Part shown: positions 9,256 through 17,763 of the stretch, piece after piece
How positions within the stretch are numbered: position 1 is the stretch's first letter
Layout of the letters: each line of letters opens with the position of its first letter
Origin: Williamsia muralis
GTDB lineage: Bacteria > Actinomycetota > Actinomycetes > Mycobacteriales > Mycobacteriaceae
Assembly: GCF_002735905.1 (NCBI RefSeq)
Contig: NZ_PEBD01000010.1
Span: forward strand, 1,364,001 to 1,428,000
DNA length: 64,000 nt
Reading direction: 5' to 3'
Notes under the pieces: generated by a model
The model's input: the letters and a program-made list of their open reading frames with translations, nothing else
Databases searched by the model: none
What the model was told of the DNA's origin: nothing
Translations under genes and position numbers: made by a program

Positions 9256-9465
9256 TCAAGCCCGCCGCGGAACCTCGAGTCCACGCTGCTCGGCGATTTT
9301 GTTTGCATTGTCAAGTTGCGCGATTCTCTCGTCGTACGATGTGCGATCACCGTTTGCTTGAAGTGAATCGAATTCCATTTGCACAAGCTTGGTCTGGTCG
9401 TGGATGAATGAGATGAGCTCGTCGTCGTTGAGGTCATCCGGTGCGCGGTTCGAGGTGTCGTCCAT
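9256..9465 (-). CDS. Small acidic hypothetical protein
   Basis: 69 residues from an internal ATG; the frame is open to a TTG at 9483. The sequence is mostly helical and charged (DDLNDDELISFIHDQTKLVQ, YDERIAQLDNANKIAEQRG), like a short coiled coil. Base composition is AT-richer than its neighbours (many TTG, AAT, CAA codons). No good ribosome-binding site is seen. No family recognised; it could be a recent or horizontally acquired small gene beside the tRNA pair. Confidence 0.5.
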   Translation of the reverse strand: MDDTSNRAPDDLNDDELISFIHDQTKLVQMEFDSLQANGDRTSYDERIAQLDNANKIAEQRGLEVPRRA

Positions 9466-9530
9466 CGCACCATCATGGACCAAGCTGCAGCTCTACAACG
9501 GTGGAACCGGCTGCGAGACAGCCCGGGAAC

Positions 9531-9758
9531 TCAGCCTTCTCGATGAATCCGAACCAGCTGCAGCGCGCCCGAGATCGCGACGATCGGCCAGCAGACGATC
9601 CCGACCCACAAGCTGACGTTACGTTCGCCGTCGATGAGGTCGTAGACCGCAAGAGCCGTCAGTAGTACGCCGGCAAGGACGCAGAACCACGCGAGGGTGG
9701 AGCGTGCCGACGAGCCCAAGGGCGATTTGTTCGCAGAAGTCACCGAACGAAAGTACAT
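9531..9758 (-). CDS. Small two-helix membrane protein
   Basis: 75 residues. Two hydrophobic helices are clear, about 22-40 (LAWFCVLAGVLLTALAVYDL) and about 49-68 (VSLWVGIVCWPIVAISGAL), joined by the short polar loop IDGERN. The N-terminal 20 residues are polar and Ser-rich. No family or function recognised. It is the last gene before the hydrolase on the same strand, 63 nt downstream of it. Confidence 0.55.
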   Translation of the reverse strand: MYFRSVTSANKSPLGSSARSTLAWFCVLAGVLLTALAVYDLIDGERNVSLWVGIVCWPIVAISGALQLVRIHREG

Positions 9759-9821
9759 CTGCGCACGCGGTAATGCAGGGTGTATCGAACTGTCAGCCGC
9801 ATGCGCGGGTAAGTTCGCGAA

Positions 9822-10700
9822 TTACCGCAACAGCAGTTCGCGAATCGCCCCGGAGATTTCGTCCGGTGATTCTTCCGCCATGAAATGCCCGCTGTCGATG
9901 ATGCGGTGCTCTACATCGATTGCCCACTTCTGCCACAGTGCCTCGGCATCGAATCCCAGAGCTGAGCCCCAGTCCTGAGCAATGACCGTCACCGGCATCG
10001 ACAACCGTCTGGATGCGTTCAGATCTTCGAGATCGTGCTGGACATCGATGCCGGCCGAGGCGCGATAGTCGGCAACGATCGAGGGCACGGCGTTCGTGCT
10101 TGCGGCGAGGTACTCACTACGCACGTCGTCGGGGATGGCTTGTGGATCCCGCGTCCAGATGTCGAGGAAGTAGCCGAAGAAGGCGTCGGCGCTCGCCGCG
10201 ATCATCGTCTCTGCCAGGCCGGGCGGCTGTGCCATCAGGTAGAGGTGGAAGCCCACTGCCGCCGAAGTGCCGTGCATGACGTCCCACATGTCGAGCGTGG
10301 GAAGCACATCGAGCGACGCCAGATGGGACACGACGCCCGGATGATCGAGGGCGGCCCGGAACGCGACCAGCGCGCCGCGGTCATGCCCGACCAGGGCGAA
10401 CCGCGCATGACCGAGCGCGGCCGCGACTGCGACGATATCTGCGGCCATGACCCGCTTGGAGTACGTCGAGGAGTCGGCGTCGGCCGGTTTGTCGCTGTCG
10501 CCGTATCCCCTCAGATCGGGACAGATCACGGTGTGGTCGGCGGCCAGATCCGCCGCGACGTGACGCCACATCAGGTGGGTCTGCGGGAATCCGTGCAGCA
10601 GCACGATCGGGCTGCCCGTACCTGCGGTCGCGACATTCAGTGCGACGCCGTCGGCGACGGGGATCTTCTGGTACCCGAAGTCGGGAATGGACGGTTTCAT
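9822..10700 (-). CDS. Alpha/beta hydrolase, haloacetate dehalogenase / epoxide hydrolase-like
   Basis: 292 residues from ATG 10700, preceded by GAGAGG; the longer frame to 10760 lacks support. HGFPQTHLMW (oxyanion region), PDLRGYGDSDKP, and nucleophile elbow GHDRGA with Asp107 mark the Asp-nucleophile group that contains fluoroacetate dehalogenases and soluble epoxide hydrolases; the catalytic His is in SGHFMAEESPDE. Fluoroacetate dehalogenases have a second Arg three residues after the first (GHDRGxR); here it is Leu111, so fluoroacetate itself is a doubtful substrate. It is divergent from a SARP regulator 131 bp away that may control it. Confidence 0.82.
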   Translation of the reverse strand: MKPSIPDFGYQKIPVADGVALNVATAGTGSPIVLLHGFPQTHLMWRHVAADLAADHTVICPDLRGYGDSDKPADADSSTYSKRVMAADIVAVAAALGHARFALVGHDRGALVAFRAALDHPGVVSHLASLDVLPTLDMWDVMHGTSAAVGFHLYLMAQPPGLAETMIAASADAFFGYFLDIWTRDPQAIPDDVRSEYLAASTNAVPSIVADYRASAGIDVQHDLEDLNASRRLSMPVTVIAQDWGSALGFDAEALWQKWAIDVEHRIIDSGHFMAEESPDEISGAIRELLLR

Positions 10701-10819
10701 GGGAGGCCTCTCTGGCGAACGTTGATGTACCTCGTCACCGTGCCGCGTCCCGATGAGCATCCAGTCAGCACGAATCCCATTCGCGACGCCCCTCGCCCCG
10801 GCAGAGCCGAGTCGGCGGG

Positions 10820-10825
10820 GACAAT
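10820..10825 (+). promoter_or_regulatory. -10 element (GACAAT) of SARP gene 1, leaderless
   Basis: GACAAT ends 6 nt before the GTG at 10832; no ribosome-binding site lies between. Confidence 0.4.
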
Positions 10826-10831
10826 GGTCAT

Positions 10832-12805
10832 GTGTCGATCGAGTTCAGCGTCTTGGGGTCGGTCACAGCCTACGACGGCGAAGGCAACACGATCGCCCTC
10901 AAAGGCCCCCGCCATCGAGCCGTACTCGCCCGATTGCTCATCGCCCGGGGCAGGAGCGTGCCTCTGGCAACGCTCATCGACGACCTGTGGGAGGACCCTC
11001 CGCCGGACGCCGTCGGCGCGATGAGGACATTCGTCAGCGCCTTGCGACGAGCCATCGAACCCGAACGGGCACCACGGTCGCCGGCTCGGTTGCTCGTGAC
11101 CGAGGGAACCGGCTATGCGTTGCGTGCAGGCGCATCCGATGTGGACGCATGGCGATTCGGCCAGGCCGTCGAGTCGGTACGAGACCTCCGCCCACAGGAC
11201 GCGCTGACCACACTGCTCGACGCGCTGGCACTCTGGCGTGGCCCGGCCTACGCGGACTTTCTCGACGAACACTGGAGCCGCTCTGAACGATCCCGCCTCA
11301 CCGAAGTACGCCTGCACGCGGTGGAACTCCTGGCGGAGGCTCGCCTCGACCTGGGTCTCGACGCCGAGGCGATACCCGATCTCGATTCCCATGTCGCAGA
11401 ACATCCTTGGCGCGAGGAAGGCTGGCGGTTGCTGGCCCTCGCGTTGTATCGGACGGGCCGGCAGGGGGATGCGCTCACCGTTCTCCGGCGGGCTCGTGGG
11501 CTGTTGGTCGATCAGCTGGGCGTCGAGCCGGGCCCCGCCCTCGTCGACTTGTACACCGACATCTTGCGGCAGTCGCCGAATCTGGGTTCCACTTCGCCGA
11601 TCCGGCAGAGCGCGCAAGGAGTGTGGGCGCAGACCACCGCAGCTTACGACCGGGCTGTGGCGGCCGGCTCGCGAGCTCGGCTGCGTTCCACCGTCGACCT
11701 GCTGCGCAGTCTCGCCACCACCGGAGGCGAAGGGCTGCGGGTGGCGCAGCAACAGCGCCTCGCCACGATTACTGCTGCCGAGGAACTGGGTGACGTCGGT
11801 CTGACGGCCAAGGTGATCGGGGCATACGACGTCCCGGCGATCTGGTCACGGTCAGACGATCCGGAGAACGCGGCAACAGTTGTCGCTGCCGCCGAGAGGG
11901 CGCTGGCGACCTTGGCTTCCGGGCCCGTAGCTTCGATCCGCGCCAGATTGCTGGCGACGATCGCTCTGGAGAGCAGGGGATCATCGGATCCGCGGGCAGC
12001 GGCCGCCGCCCGCGAAGCCGAACAGATCGCGCGTAGCGTCGACGATCCGGGCCTGTTGGCCTTCGCGCTCAACGGAGTGTTCATGCAGTCCTTCTCGCGC
12101 GCCGGTCTGGCCGGTAGGCGCGCCGCCATCGCCAGTGAACTGATCACCCTCTCCACCCGGCACGACCTCGTCACGTACGAGGTGTTGGGTCATCTGATCG
12201 CGATGCAGAGTTGCTGTGCCACCGGTGATCTGACGGGCGCCGATGATCATGCCGCTGCGGCGGATCGGCTCGCCGAAGGCTACGAATCACCGCTGGTGGC
12301 AGTCTTCACGCAGTGGTTCCGAGCGATGCGGCTCGCGTTGACCGGCGCTCCGTTCGACGACGTCGCTGTGGCGTACCGTGCGGCAGCTTCCGGGTCGGGG
12401 AACGCTGGTATGCCCGGACTGCATCAAGGCCTGCTTGCTCTCGCTCTCCTGTCGTTGCGCCTTCAGCGGGCGCATCCACCGCAGGCCTCAGACGGAGGCG
12501 ACACGGACTGGGGGCCCTACGAACCCTGGGTGCGCCCCCTCCTCTTGGCCGCTCAGCACCGCGGCGACGACGCGACAGAAGCCCTTCGACAGCTCGCCGA
12601 TCCGCCGCCTGACCATCTGCAGGAGGCGCTGTGGTGCCTCACAGCGCGGGCCGCCATCGCTGTGAACGACCGCGGAATGATGACTCGTGCCCATCGGGCG
12701 CTCCTACCGGCCGAGGACGAGATCGCCGGAGCAGGAAGCGGACTGCTGACTCTTGGACCCGTATCGAACTACCTGCACGAACTCGCAGGTGCGCTGGCGC
12801 GCTGA
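10832..12805 (+). CDS. SARP-family transcriptional regulator (AfsR/DnrI/EmbR-type N-terminus)
   Basis: 657 residues. Residues 1-95 are an OmpR-like winged helix (FSVLGSVTAYDGEG, RAVLARLLIARGRSVPLATLIDDLW, AMRTFVSALRRAIEP) and about 100-250 the bacterial transcriptional activator domain (RLTEVRLHAVELLAEARLDLG, WREEGWRLLALALYRTGRQGDAL). The remaining 400 residues are helical and TPR-like without a Walker A motif, so this is a medium-size SARP lacking the ATPase part. SARPs bind direct repeats and activate nearby genes; the divergent hydrolase is the obvious candidate target. The effector is unknown. Confidence 0.85.
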   Translation: MSIEFSVLGSVTAYDGEGNTIALKGPRHRAVLARLLIARGRSVPLATLIDDLWEDPPPDAVGAMRTFVSALRRAIEPERAPRSPARLLVTEGTGYALRAGASDVDAWRFGQAVESVRDLRPQDALTTLLDALALWRGPAYADFLDEHWSRSERSRLTEVRLHAVELLAEARLDLGLDAEAIPDLDSHVAEHPWREEGWRLLALALYRTGRQGDALTVLRRARGLLVDQLGVEPGPALVDLYTDILRQSPNLGSTSPIRQSAQGVWAQTTAAYDRAVAAGSRARLRSTVDLLRSLATTGGEGLRVAQQQRLATITAAEELGDVGLTAKVIGAYDVPAIWSRSDDPENAATVVAAAERALATLASGPVASIRARLLATIALESRGSSDPRAAAAAREAEQIARSVDDPGLLAFALNGVFMQSFSRAGLAGRRAAIASELITLSTRHDLVTYEVLGHLIAMQSCCATGDLTGADDHAAAADRLAEGYESPLVAVFTQWFRAMRLALTGAPFDDVAVAYRAAASGSGNAGMPGLHQGLLALALLSLRLQRAHPPQASDGGDTDWGPYEPWVRPLLLAAQHRGDDATEALRQLADPPPDHLQEALWCLTARAAIAVNDRGMMTRAHRALLPAEDEIAGAGSGLLTLGPVSNYLHELAGALAR

Positions 12806-12828
12806 TCACAGACGCGTCCGACGTCCGA

Positions 12829-13974
12829 TCAGGTGGGCATCATGCCGGCGCCTCGATCCATCCGGAACCGAGGTGCCGGCTGTGCCTGGCCGGTCACCAG
12901 ATCGGCGATCATGCTTCCGATCAACGGCGCGAACTTGGCCCCGTGTCCCGAACAGGGTGAGGCGACCACCAAGGGGCCACTGCGGTCGAGGATGAAGTCT
13001 TCATCACTGGTCATCGTGAACAGGCAACTCGACTCGGCGATCGGTTCGGGATGCACGGCAGGCAGCCATTCACTGACGTAGTCGACGACGTCCTGTCTTT
13101 GCTCATCGGTGATGCGGCCGTCCCGACTGCCGGCAGTGGTGGTGACGCCGTCGTCGAATCGCGCCACCTTCATCGCAGGCACCGGAACGTCCTCGCCCGA
13201 GGCCAGTCCGTACATCTGACGGCCGTCCATGTGGACAAAGGTCGGAAGGGTGGGGTGACCGGGCCGCATCGGGAAGTGGAACACCTGTTGTTGACGGATG
13301 GTCAAGGGCGGCAACACTTTGTCATCAGGGCGCCCGAACTCGAGGAGTGCGCCGGCGAAGTCGGGTAGCCAGGCGCCCGCGGTGAGCACCGTCACGTCGG
13401 CGATGATCTGATCACCGCCGGCCGTGCGCAGGGTGACCTCGCCCGTCGGTGTCGGATTCGCATCGACGACCCGGGTCCGGGGAAGGATCTGCGCGCCCGC
13501 CTCAGCTGCGAGCGACGCGGCCGCGAACACGGTGCTCTCCGCGTCGATCACACCCGAACACGGGTGGAACATCACGTCGGTATCGAACCGCATGCCCGGC
13601 CAGCGCCGGGTCGCCTCGGTGGGGGAGAGCAACTCGTGCTCGACGCCGTGCAGAGCCATCTGCTCGGCCAGGGTCGCCGGCATGCGCTGGAGTCCGTGGT
13701 CGAGGCCACCGGTACCGGTGATCAGAGTCGTGCGGGATTCCTGTTGCAGGGCCTGCCACTTCTCCAGTGCCAAGCCGGTCATCGCGACGTACAGAGGATC
13801 GGGATACGCGCGGCGGAAGATCCGAGAACGCCCATGCGAACTGCCATGGGAATGGCCGAGATCAAATGCTTCGATCAACGCGACCGACAGACCGCGCCCG
13901 GTGAGCTGCCACGCGGCGCATGCCCCCATCAGCCCTGCACCGACGATGGCGACGTCCACCCGGTGCGCCGTCAT
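12829..13974 (-). CDS. FAD-dependent N-methyl amino acid oxidase (monomeric sarcosine oxidase / N-methyltryptophan oxidase family)
   Basis: 381 residues from ATG 13974. VDVAIVGAGLMGACAAWQL is the dinucleotide-binding fold; GSSHGRSRIFR is the family signature next to the flavin. Cys317 in SSCLFTMTSDEDF matches the Cys that binds FAD covalently in monomeric sarcosine oxidase, and SPCSGHGAKFAP matches the C-terminal flavin site. The reaction oxidises an N-methyl amino acid to amino acid, formaldehyde and peroxide. The start is not certain: an AGGAGG lies 70-80 nt upstream without a usable start codon near it. It lies downstream of the second SARP gene on the same strand. Confidence 0.85.
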   Translation of the reverse strand: MTAHRVDVAIVGAGLMGACAAWQLTGRGLSVALIEAFDLGHSHGSSHGRSRIFRRAYPDPLYVAMTGLALEKWQALQQESRTTLITGTGGLDHGLQRMPATLAEQMALHGVEHELLSPTEATRRWPGMRFDTDVMFHPCSGVIDAESTVFAAASLAAEAGAQILPRTRVVDANPTPTGEVTLRTAGGDQIIADVTVLTAGAWLPDFAGALLEFGRPDDKVLPPLTIRQQQVFHFPMRPGHPTLPTFVHMDGRQMYGLASGEDVPVPAMKVARFDDGVTTTAGSRDGRITDEQRQDVVDYVSEWLPAVHPEPIAESSCLFTMTSDEDFILDRSGPLVVASPCSGHGAKFAPLIGSMIADLVTGQAQPAPRFRMDRGAGMMPT

Positions 13975-14134
13975 GGCTTGCCGGTCGAACCCGGCGGGCG
14001 TCGACCGGTGACCGGAACGGGTTGCCGAGGGTCGTGCTGGATGCTGAACCTCCTGGTGGAGACCATGGTTGACCAGTATGGAACCGGCCGCGGGGGCTGT
14101 CCACTCGAGCCGGAGAATGGCCAGGAAGGCCGCG

Positions 14135-16963
14135 TCACCTGACGTCGGGTACGCCGACCCACCGGTACACGAGGTCGCGGACGCCGGCCAGGCCCAGGGT
14201 GCGTCCGACAGCGGATTCCACCGCGAACACATCCGGGTCTATCTCGTCGCGCATAGTGGCCCCGAATGCCGCGAGCTCCACCACATCCATCCGCTCGGGT
14301 GAGAACCCGGTGAGTTCGGTCAGGTCATCCACGGCTCCGATCAGCTGCGCAGCCGCAGCCGGCTCAGAGCGGCGGAACAGGACGTAGGCGAGTGTGAAGA
14401 GGCCCACCATCGCCGAGGTGAGGTCATCGGCCCGCTCGCAGTACGCAAGCATGTGTCCGAGCTTTCGTTCGGCGGGGCCGTTCCAGTTCTCTTGTGCGAT
14501 ATCGCTTTTGGCATGGATCCAGAGGATCGAGGCAGCGCACCAGTCATAACCGCAACCGCGGGCGGTCTCCAGCGCGGTGGTGAAGTGCGCTGCAGCGGAG
14601 GCGTGATCGCCGGCACGGAAATCTGCGGTGCCCAGCGACATCAACGATTCGGCTGCGGTCCACGGGTAGCTGTATCGCCGCGCGATCTCGAGCGCGACTG
14701 CTGCATGCTCCCGGCCGGCATCCACCAGGCCCGAGCCGGATTCGAAAAAGGCGAGGGTGACCGCTGCGTCGCCGCGGGCAACCTGTTCGTCTGTGTCCGC
14801 AGAGTTCACATCGAACGTCGCGAACACCTCCCCGAGAGTGCCCAGGGCAGCGAACAGCGCCGGGAGATCGGCGGCCAGGTAGCTCATGATGGTCCGACCG
14901 GCGATGGCCCGGACCCTCGTCGCGATCGGGATGTCGGTGGGAGCGGTCAGTGCCGGTGCGAGCATCCGCATACCTTCATCGGTGTGCCCGCGGCGGTACC
15001 AGAACCAGTACACGTTCCCGACCACTTCGAGGTATGTCTCCAGTGAGGTGCTCTCCCGAGAGAGCGCGGCGCGGATGTTGTCCATGTCGGCCCCGAGCGT
15101 GCGCGTCCACGCCAGGCATTGCGGGCCGCGCAGTCCGAGGTAGGCGTCGGTGGCCACCGCAACCACCCACGCTGTGTGCGCCAGTTCGAGCTCCCTCGCT
15201 CGTGCCGGATCTTGTTGCGCGAGGGCGTAACTGCGCAGCGTCTCGAGCATGAGATACCGCCGTGGATCTCCGCCGACGGCCTTGAGCATCGACTTGTCGA
15301 TCAGGGCGTTGAGGTCGGTGAGAAGATGTCGGTGCCGCGTGACCTGTCTCGCCGCGTCCAGATCGAATCCGCCACTGAACACCGCCAGATCGCAGAACAG
15401 TTGCTGCTGACTGTCGGTGAGGGAGAAGTACGAGCCGTCGATGGCTGCCTGCATGGTGGCGTGCCGCTTGTTGGTACGGGGTCCGCCGCGCAACACATCG
15501 AAGCGGTCGTCGAGCATGTCGATGATCTGACGAACGGAGAGGGTCGAGGACTGGCCGGCGGCGAGCTCGATGGCCAGAGGCATGTGATCAAGTGCGGCGC
15601 AGAGGTGTTCGATATCAGCATGCTCGGCATCGGCGGCGGCCGAGCCCGCCCGCTCGAGAAACAGGTCCGCAGAATCGTCCAGCGGCGGCATCTCGTAGAC
15701 GGTCTCCCCGGCGACGCCGATTGCTTCTCGACTCGTGGCCAGGATCTGGATCTTCGGACACGTCTGCAGCACGGTGGTGACGAGTGCGGCGACCTCGTCG
15801 AGCAGATGCTCGCAATTGTCAAGAACGAGAAGGAAATCGCGGTCGTGCAGAAGTGAGGTGAGTACGCCGATTCCGCCGGAGACGGTCAGGCCGAGCGTCG
15901 CGATGACGGTGTCCAGCGTGTCACCGGGACGGGTGACCCCGGCGAGCTCGATCAACCAGGGCCCATCGGCATCTTTGCGTTCACGGGCCACCTCGAGGGC
16001 AGCGCGGGTCTTGCCCATCCCGCCCGGGCCGGTGAGCGTGACCATCCGATGTGAATCCAGCAGCTCACCGATCTGCTCGATTTGTTCTTCGCGACCGACC
16101 AGAGAGGTCAGCGCCAAGGGAATGTTGCCGGTCGGACGCTCCGGATTACCGACTGGCCCGGGCGCGGTGACGGTTGCCGCATCTCTCTCGCGTGGCATGA
16201 GGACCGGGTCCTGCCGCAGGATGGCGTCCTGCAGTTCGAGCAGGCTCTGCCGGGGATCGGCACCCAGCTCGTCGGCAATACGGCTGCGTGCCTCGCGCAA
16301 CGTCTGGAGGGCGTCGCCCTGGTTGCCGGCTCGATAGTGGGCCAGAGCGAGTAACTCCCAGGCACGTTCGCGCAGGGGATCGGTCGCGATGATCGATTCG
16401 AGCTGCGCTGTGACGGCGGTGAACTCGCCGCAATCAGATCGCGCGGCAAGCAGGTCTTCGGTGGCATCTGCCCGCAGACGTTCTAGCCGCACCGTCTCGA
16501 TGGCGGCGAAGTCCCAGTTCGCCGCATCCGCATACGCCGGGCCCCACCACAGTTCGAGTGCCTCGGAGAGGGTGCGCCGGGCGGATTCGCTGTCGCCGGA
16601 AACCAACTGGTCACGGCCTGCGGTGGCGAGCGTCTCGAATCGGGCGGCGTCGACCTGGCCGGGGTCGACCACCAGGGCGTACCCGGTGCCCCGTCGGACC
16701 AGGATCTCCGGTGCCGCGCGTCCGCGCTCGGGTTCGAGGGCTTTGCGCAGAGCTGCCACGTATGTCTGCAGCGTCAGCTGGGCCGAACGAGGCGGGTTGT
16801 CGCGCCAGAGATCCTGAATCAAGGTGGAGTCGGGGACCATGTGGCCGTTCGACATGATCAATCTCGCCAACAAGGCGCGGGGGAGAGGACCACCCAGGGT
16901 GACCGGTTCACCGTCGCGAATGATGGTGAGTGCGCCGAGAACTCGCACCGAGATGTCAGACAT
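14135..16963 (-). CDS. Large SARP-family regulator with NB-ARC-like ATPase domain
   Basis: 942 residues from ATG 16963 (an in-frame ATG at 16984 is the alternative; TATCGT 8 nt before 16963 suggests a leaderless start). Order: winged helix (about 1-95), bacterial activator domain (about 100-250), then an STAND/NB-ARC ATPase with Walker A GPGGMGKT, Walker B FLLVLDNCEHLL and the sensor ILATSREAIGV, then a helical TPR-like C-terminus. Such proteins use ATP-dependent switching to activate transcription. Its downstream neighbour on the same strand is the sarcosine oxidase-like gene, 160 nt away, the likely target. The inducer is unknown. Confidence 0.87.
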   Translation of the reverse strand: MSDISVRVLGALTIIRDGEPVTLGGPLPRALLARLIMSNGHMVPDSTLIQDLWRDNPPRSAQLTLQTYVAALRKALEPERGRAAPEILVRRGTGYALVVDPGQVDAARFETLATAGRDQLVSGDSESARRTLSEALELWWGPAYADAANWDFAAIETVRLERLRADATEDLLAARSDCGEFTAVTAQLESIIATDPLRERAWELLALAHYRAGNQGDALQTLREARSRIADELGADPRQSLLELQDAILRQDPVLMPRERDAATVTAPGPVGNPERPTGNIPLALTSLVGREEQIEQIGELLDSHRMVTLTGPGGMGKTRAALEVARERKDADGPWLIELAGVTRPGDTLDTVIATLGLTVSGGIGVLTSLLHDRDFLLVLDNCEHLLDEVAALVTTVLQTCPKIQILATSREAIGVAGETVYEMPPLDDSADLFLERAGSAAADAEHADIEHLCAALDHMPLAIELAAGQSSTLSVRQIIDMLDDRFDVLRGGPRTNKRHATMQAAIDGSYFSLTDSQQQLFCDLAVFSGGFDLDAARQVTRHRHLLTDLNALIDKSMLKAVGGDPRRYLMLETLRSYALAQQDPARARELELAHTAWVVAVATDAYLGLRGPQCLAWTRTLGADMDNIRAALSRESTSLETYLEVVGNVYWFWYRRGHTDEGMRMLAPALTAPTDIPIATRVRAIAGRTIMSYLAADLPALFAALGTLGEVFATFDVNSADTDEQVARGDAAVTLAFFESGSGLVDAGREHAAVALEIARRYSYPWTAAESLMSLGTADFRAGDHASAAAHFTTALETARGCGYDWCAASILWIHAKSDIAQENWNGPAERKLGHMLAYCERADDLTSAMVGLFTLAYVLFRRSEPAAAAQLIGAVDDLTELTGFSPERMDVVELAAFGATMRDEIDPDVFAVESAVGRTLGLAGVRDLVYRWVGVPDVR

Positions 16964-17051
16964 AGACACCGACGATAGAGACATCTGTGCACCTTCGACA
17001 CCCGAGCGGGTAGATCACCCCGCGAACTCCGAGCTCGTGGCGGCGAGCAGA

Positions 17052-17735
17052 TCAGCCCGGGGCAGCCGCGTTATCCGCGTCGTCGGACCACAACCCGATG
17101 CTCTCGAGGTGGCGCATCAGCCGCTCGGCACCGTCGGTGAACTGCCGGCGAGTCTGTTCGACGACCTCGTCGCGGTCGCCACGCCGGTACGCGTCGATGA
17201 GCTTGAGGTGACTGTCGTAGGCGACCTGCCCCCACTGTGGGTCGTTCGCGTAGAGCTCCTGCGGGGTGTACCGGGTTGCGTTGAGCAAGAACCACGCCAA
17301 TTTGTCGCCGTTGGCGATTCGGTTGTGCACCCGATGGAATTCGAACTCGGCCGACACGATCTCGGACACTCGGCCGGCGGCCAGCGCGTCCTGCAGGGCC
17401 TCGTTCAATTCGGCGAGGCGGTCGACCTCAGCAGAGGTGATGGTCGAAGCAGTCCGCACCGCCAGTTCCACGGCCAGCACACTTTGTAGCCAGAAAATGT
17501 CTTCCACGTCCTGGCGGGTGAGATCGGCGACCACGTACCCCCGGTGCGGAACCAGGTTGACCATGCCCTCGCCCCGCAATGTCAGCAGTGCTTCTCGCAC
17601 GGGGGTGACGCTCACCTCCAGTTCCACCGCGGTCTCGTCCATCCTGATGAACTCGCCGGGCCGAATCGTCCCGGACATGATCAGGTGACGCAGATGACCG
17701 GCGACCTCCTCGGAGAGGCCAGGTCGCCGGCGCAT
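17052..17735 (-). CDS. GntR-family regulator, FCD subfamily
   Basis: 227 residues from ATG 17735; TTG 17759 is an alternative, and the frame runs on into the upstream gene. The N-terminal winged helix (LSEEVAGHLRHLIMSGTIRPGEFI, VSVTPVREALLTLRGEGMV) is followed by a helical FCD effector domain with metal-ligand-like His residues (FEFHRVHNRI, DSHLKLIDAY). FadR/FCD regulators often sense acyl-CoA or organic acids. The start lies 29 nt downstream of an acyl-CoA dehydrogenase on the same strand, so they form an operon, and a perfect palindrome sits in that operon's promoter. Confidence 0.88.
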   Translation of the reverse strand: MRRRPGLSEEVAGHLRHLIMSGTIRPGEFIRMDETAVELEVSVTPVREALLTLRGEGMVNLVPHRGYVVADLTRQDVEDIFWLQSVLAVELAVRTASTITSAEVDRLAELNEALQDALAAGRVSEIVSAEFEFHRVHNRIANGDKLAWFLLNATRYTPQELYANDPQWGQVAYDSHLKLIDAYRRGDRDEVVEQTRRQFTDGAERLMRHLESIGLWSDDADNAAAPG

Positions 17736-17763
17736 CGTCGTTCGCGATGGGGTCGTCAAGACG

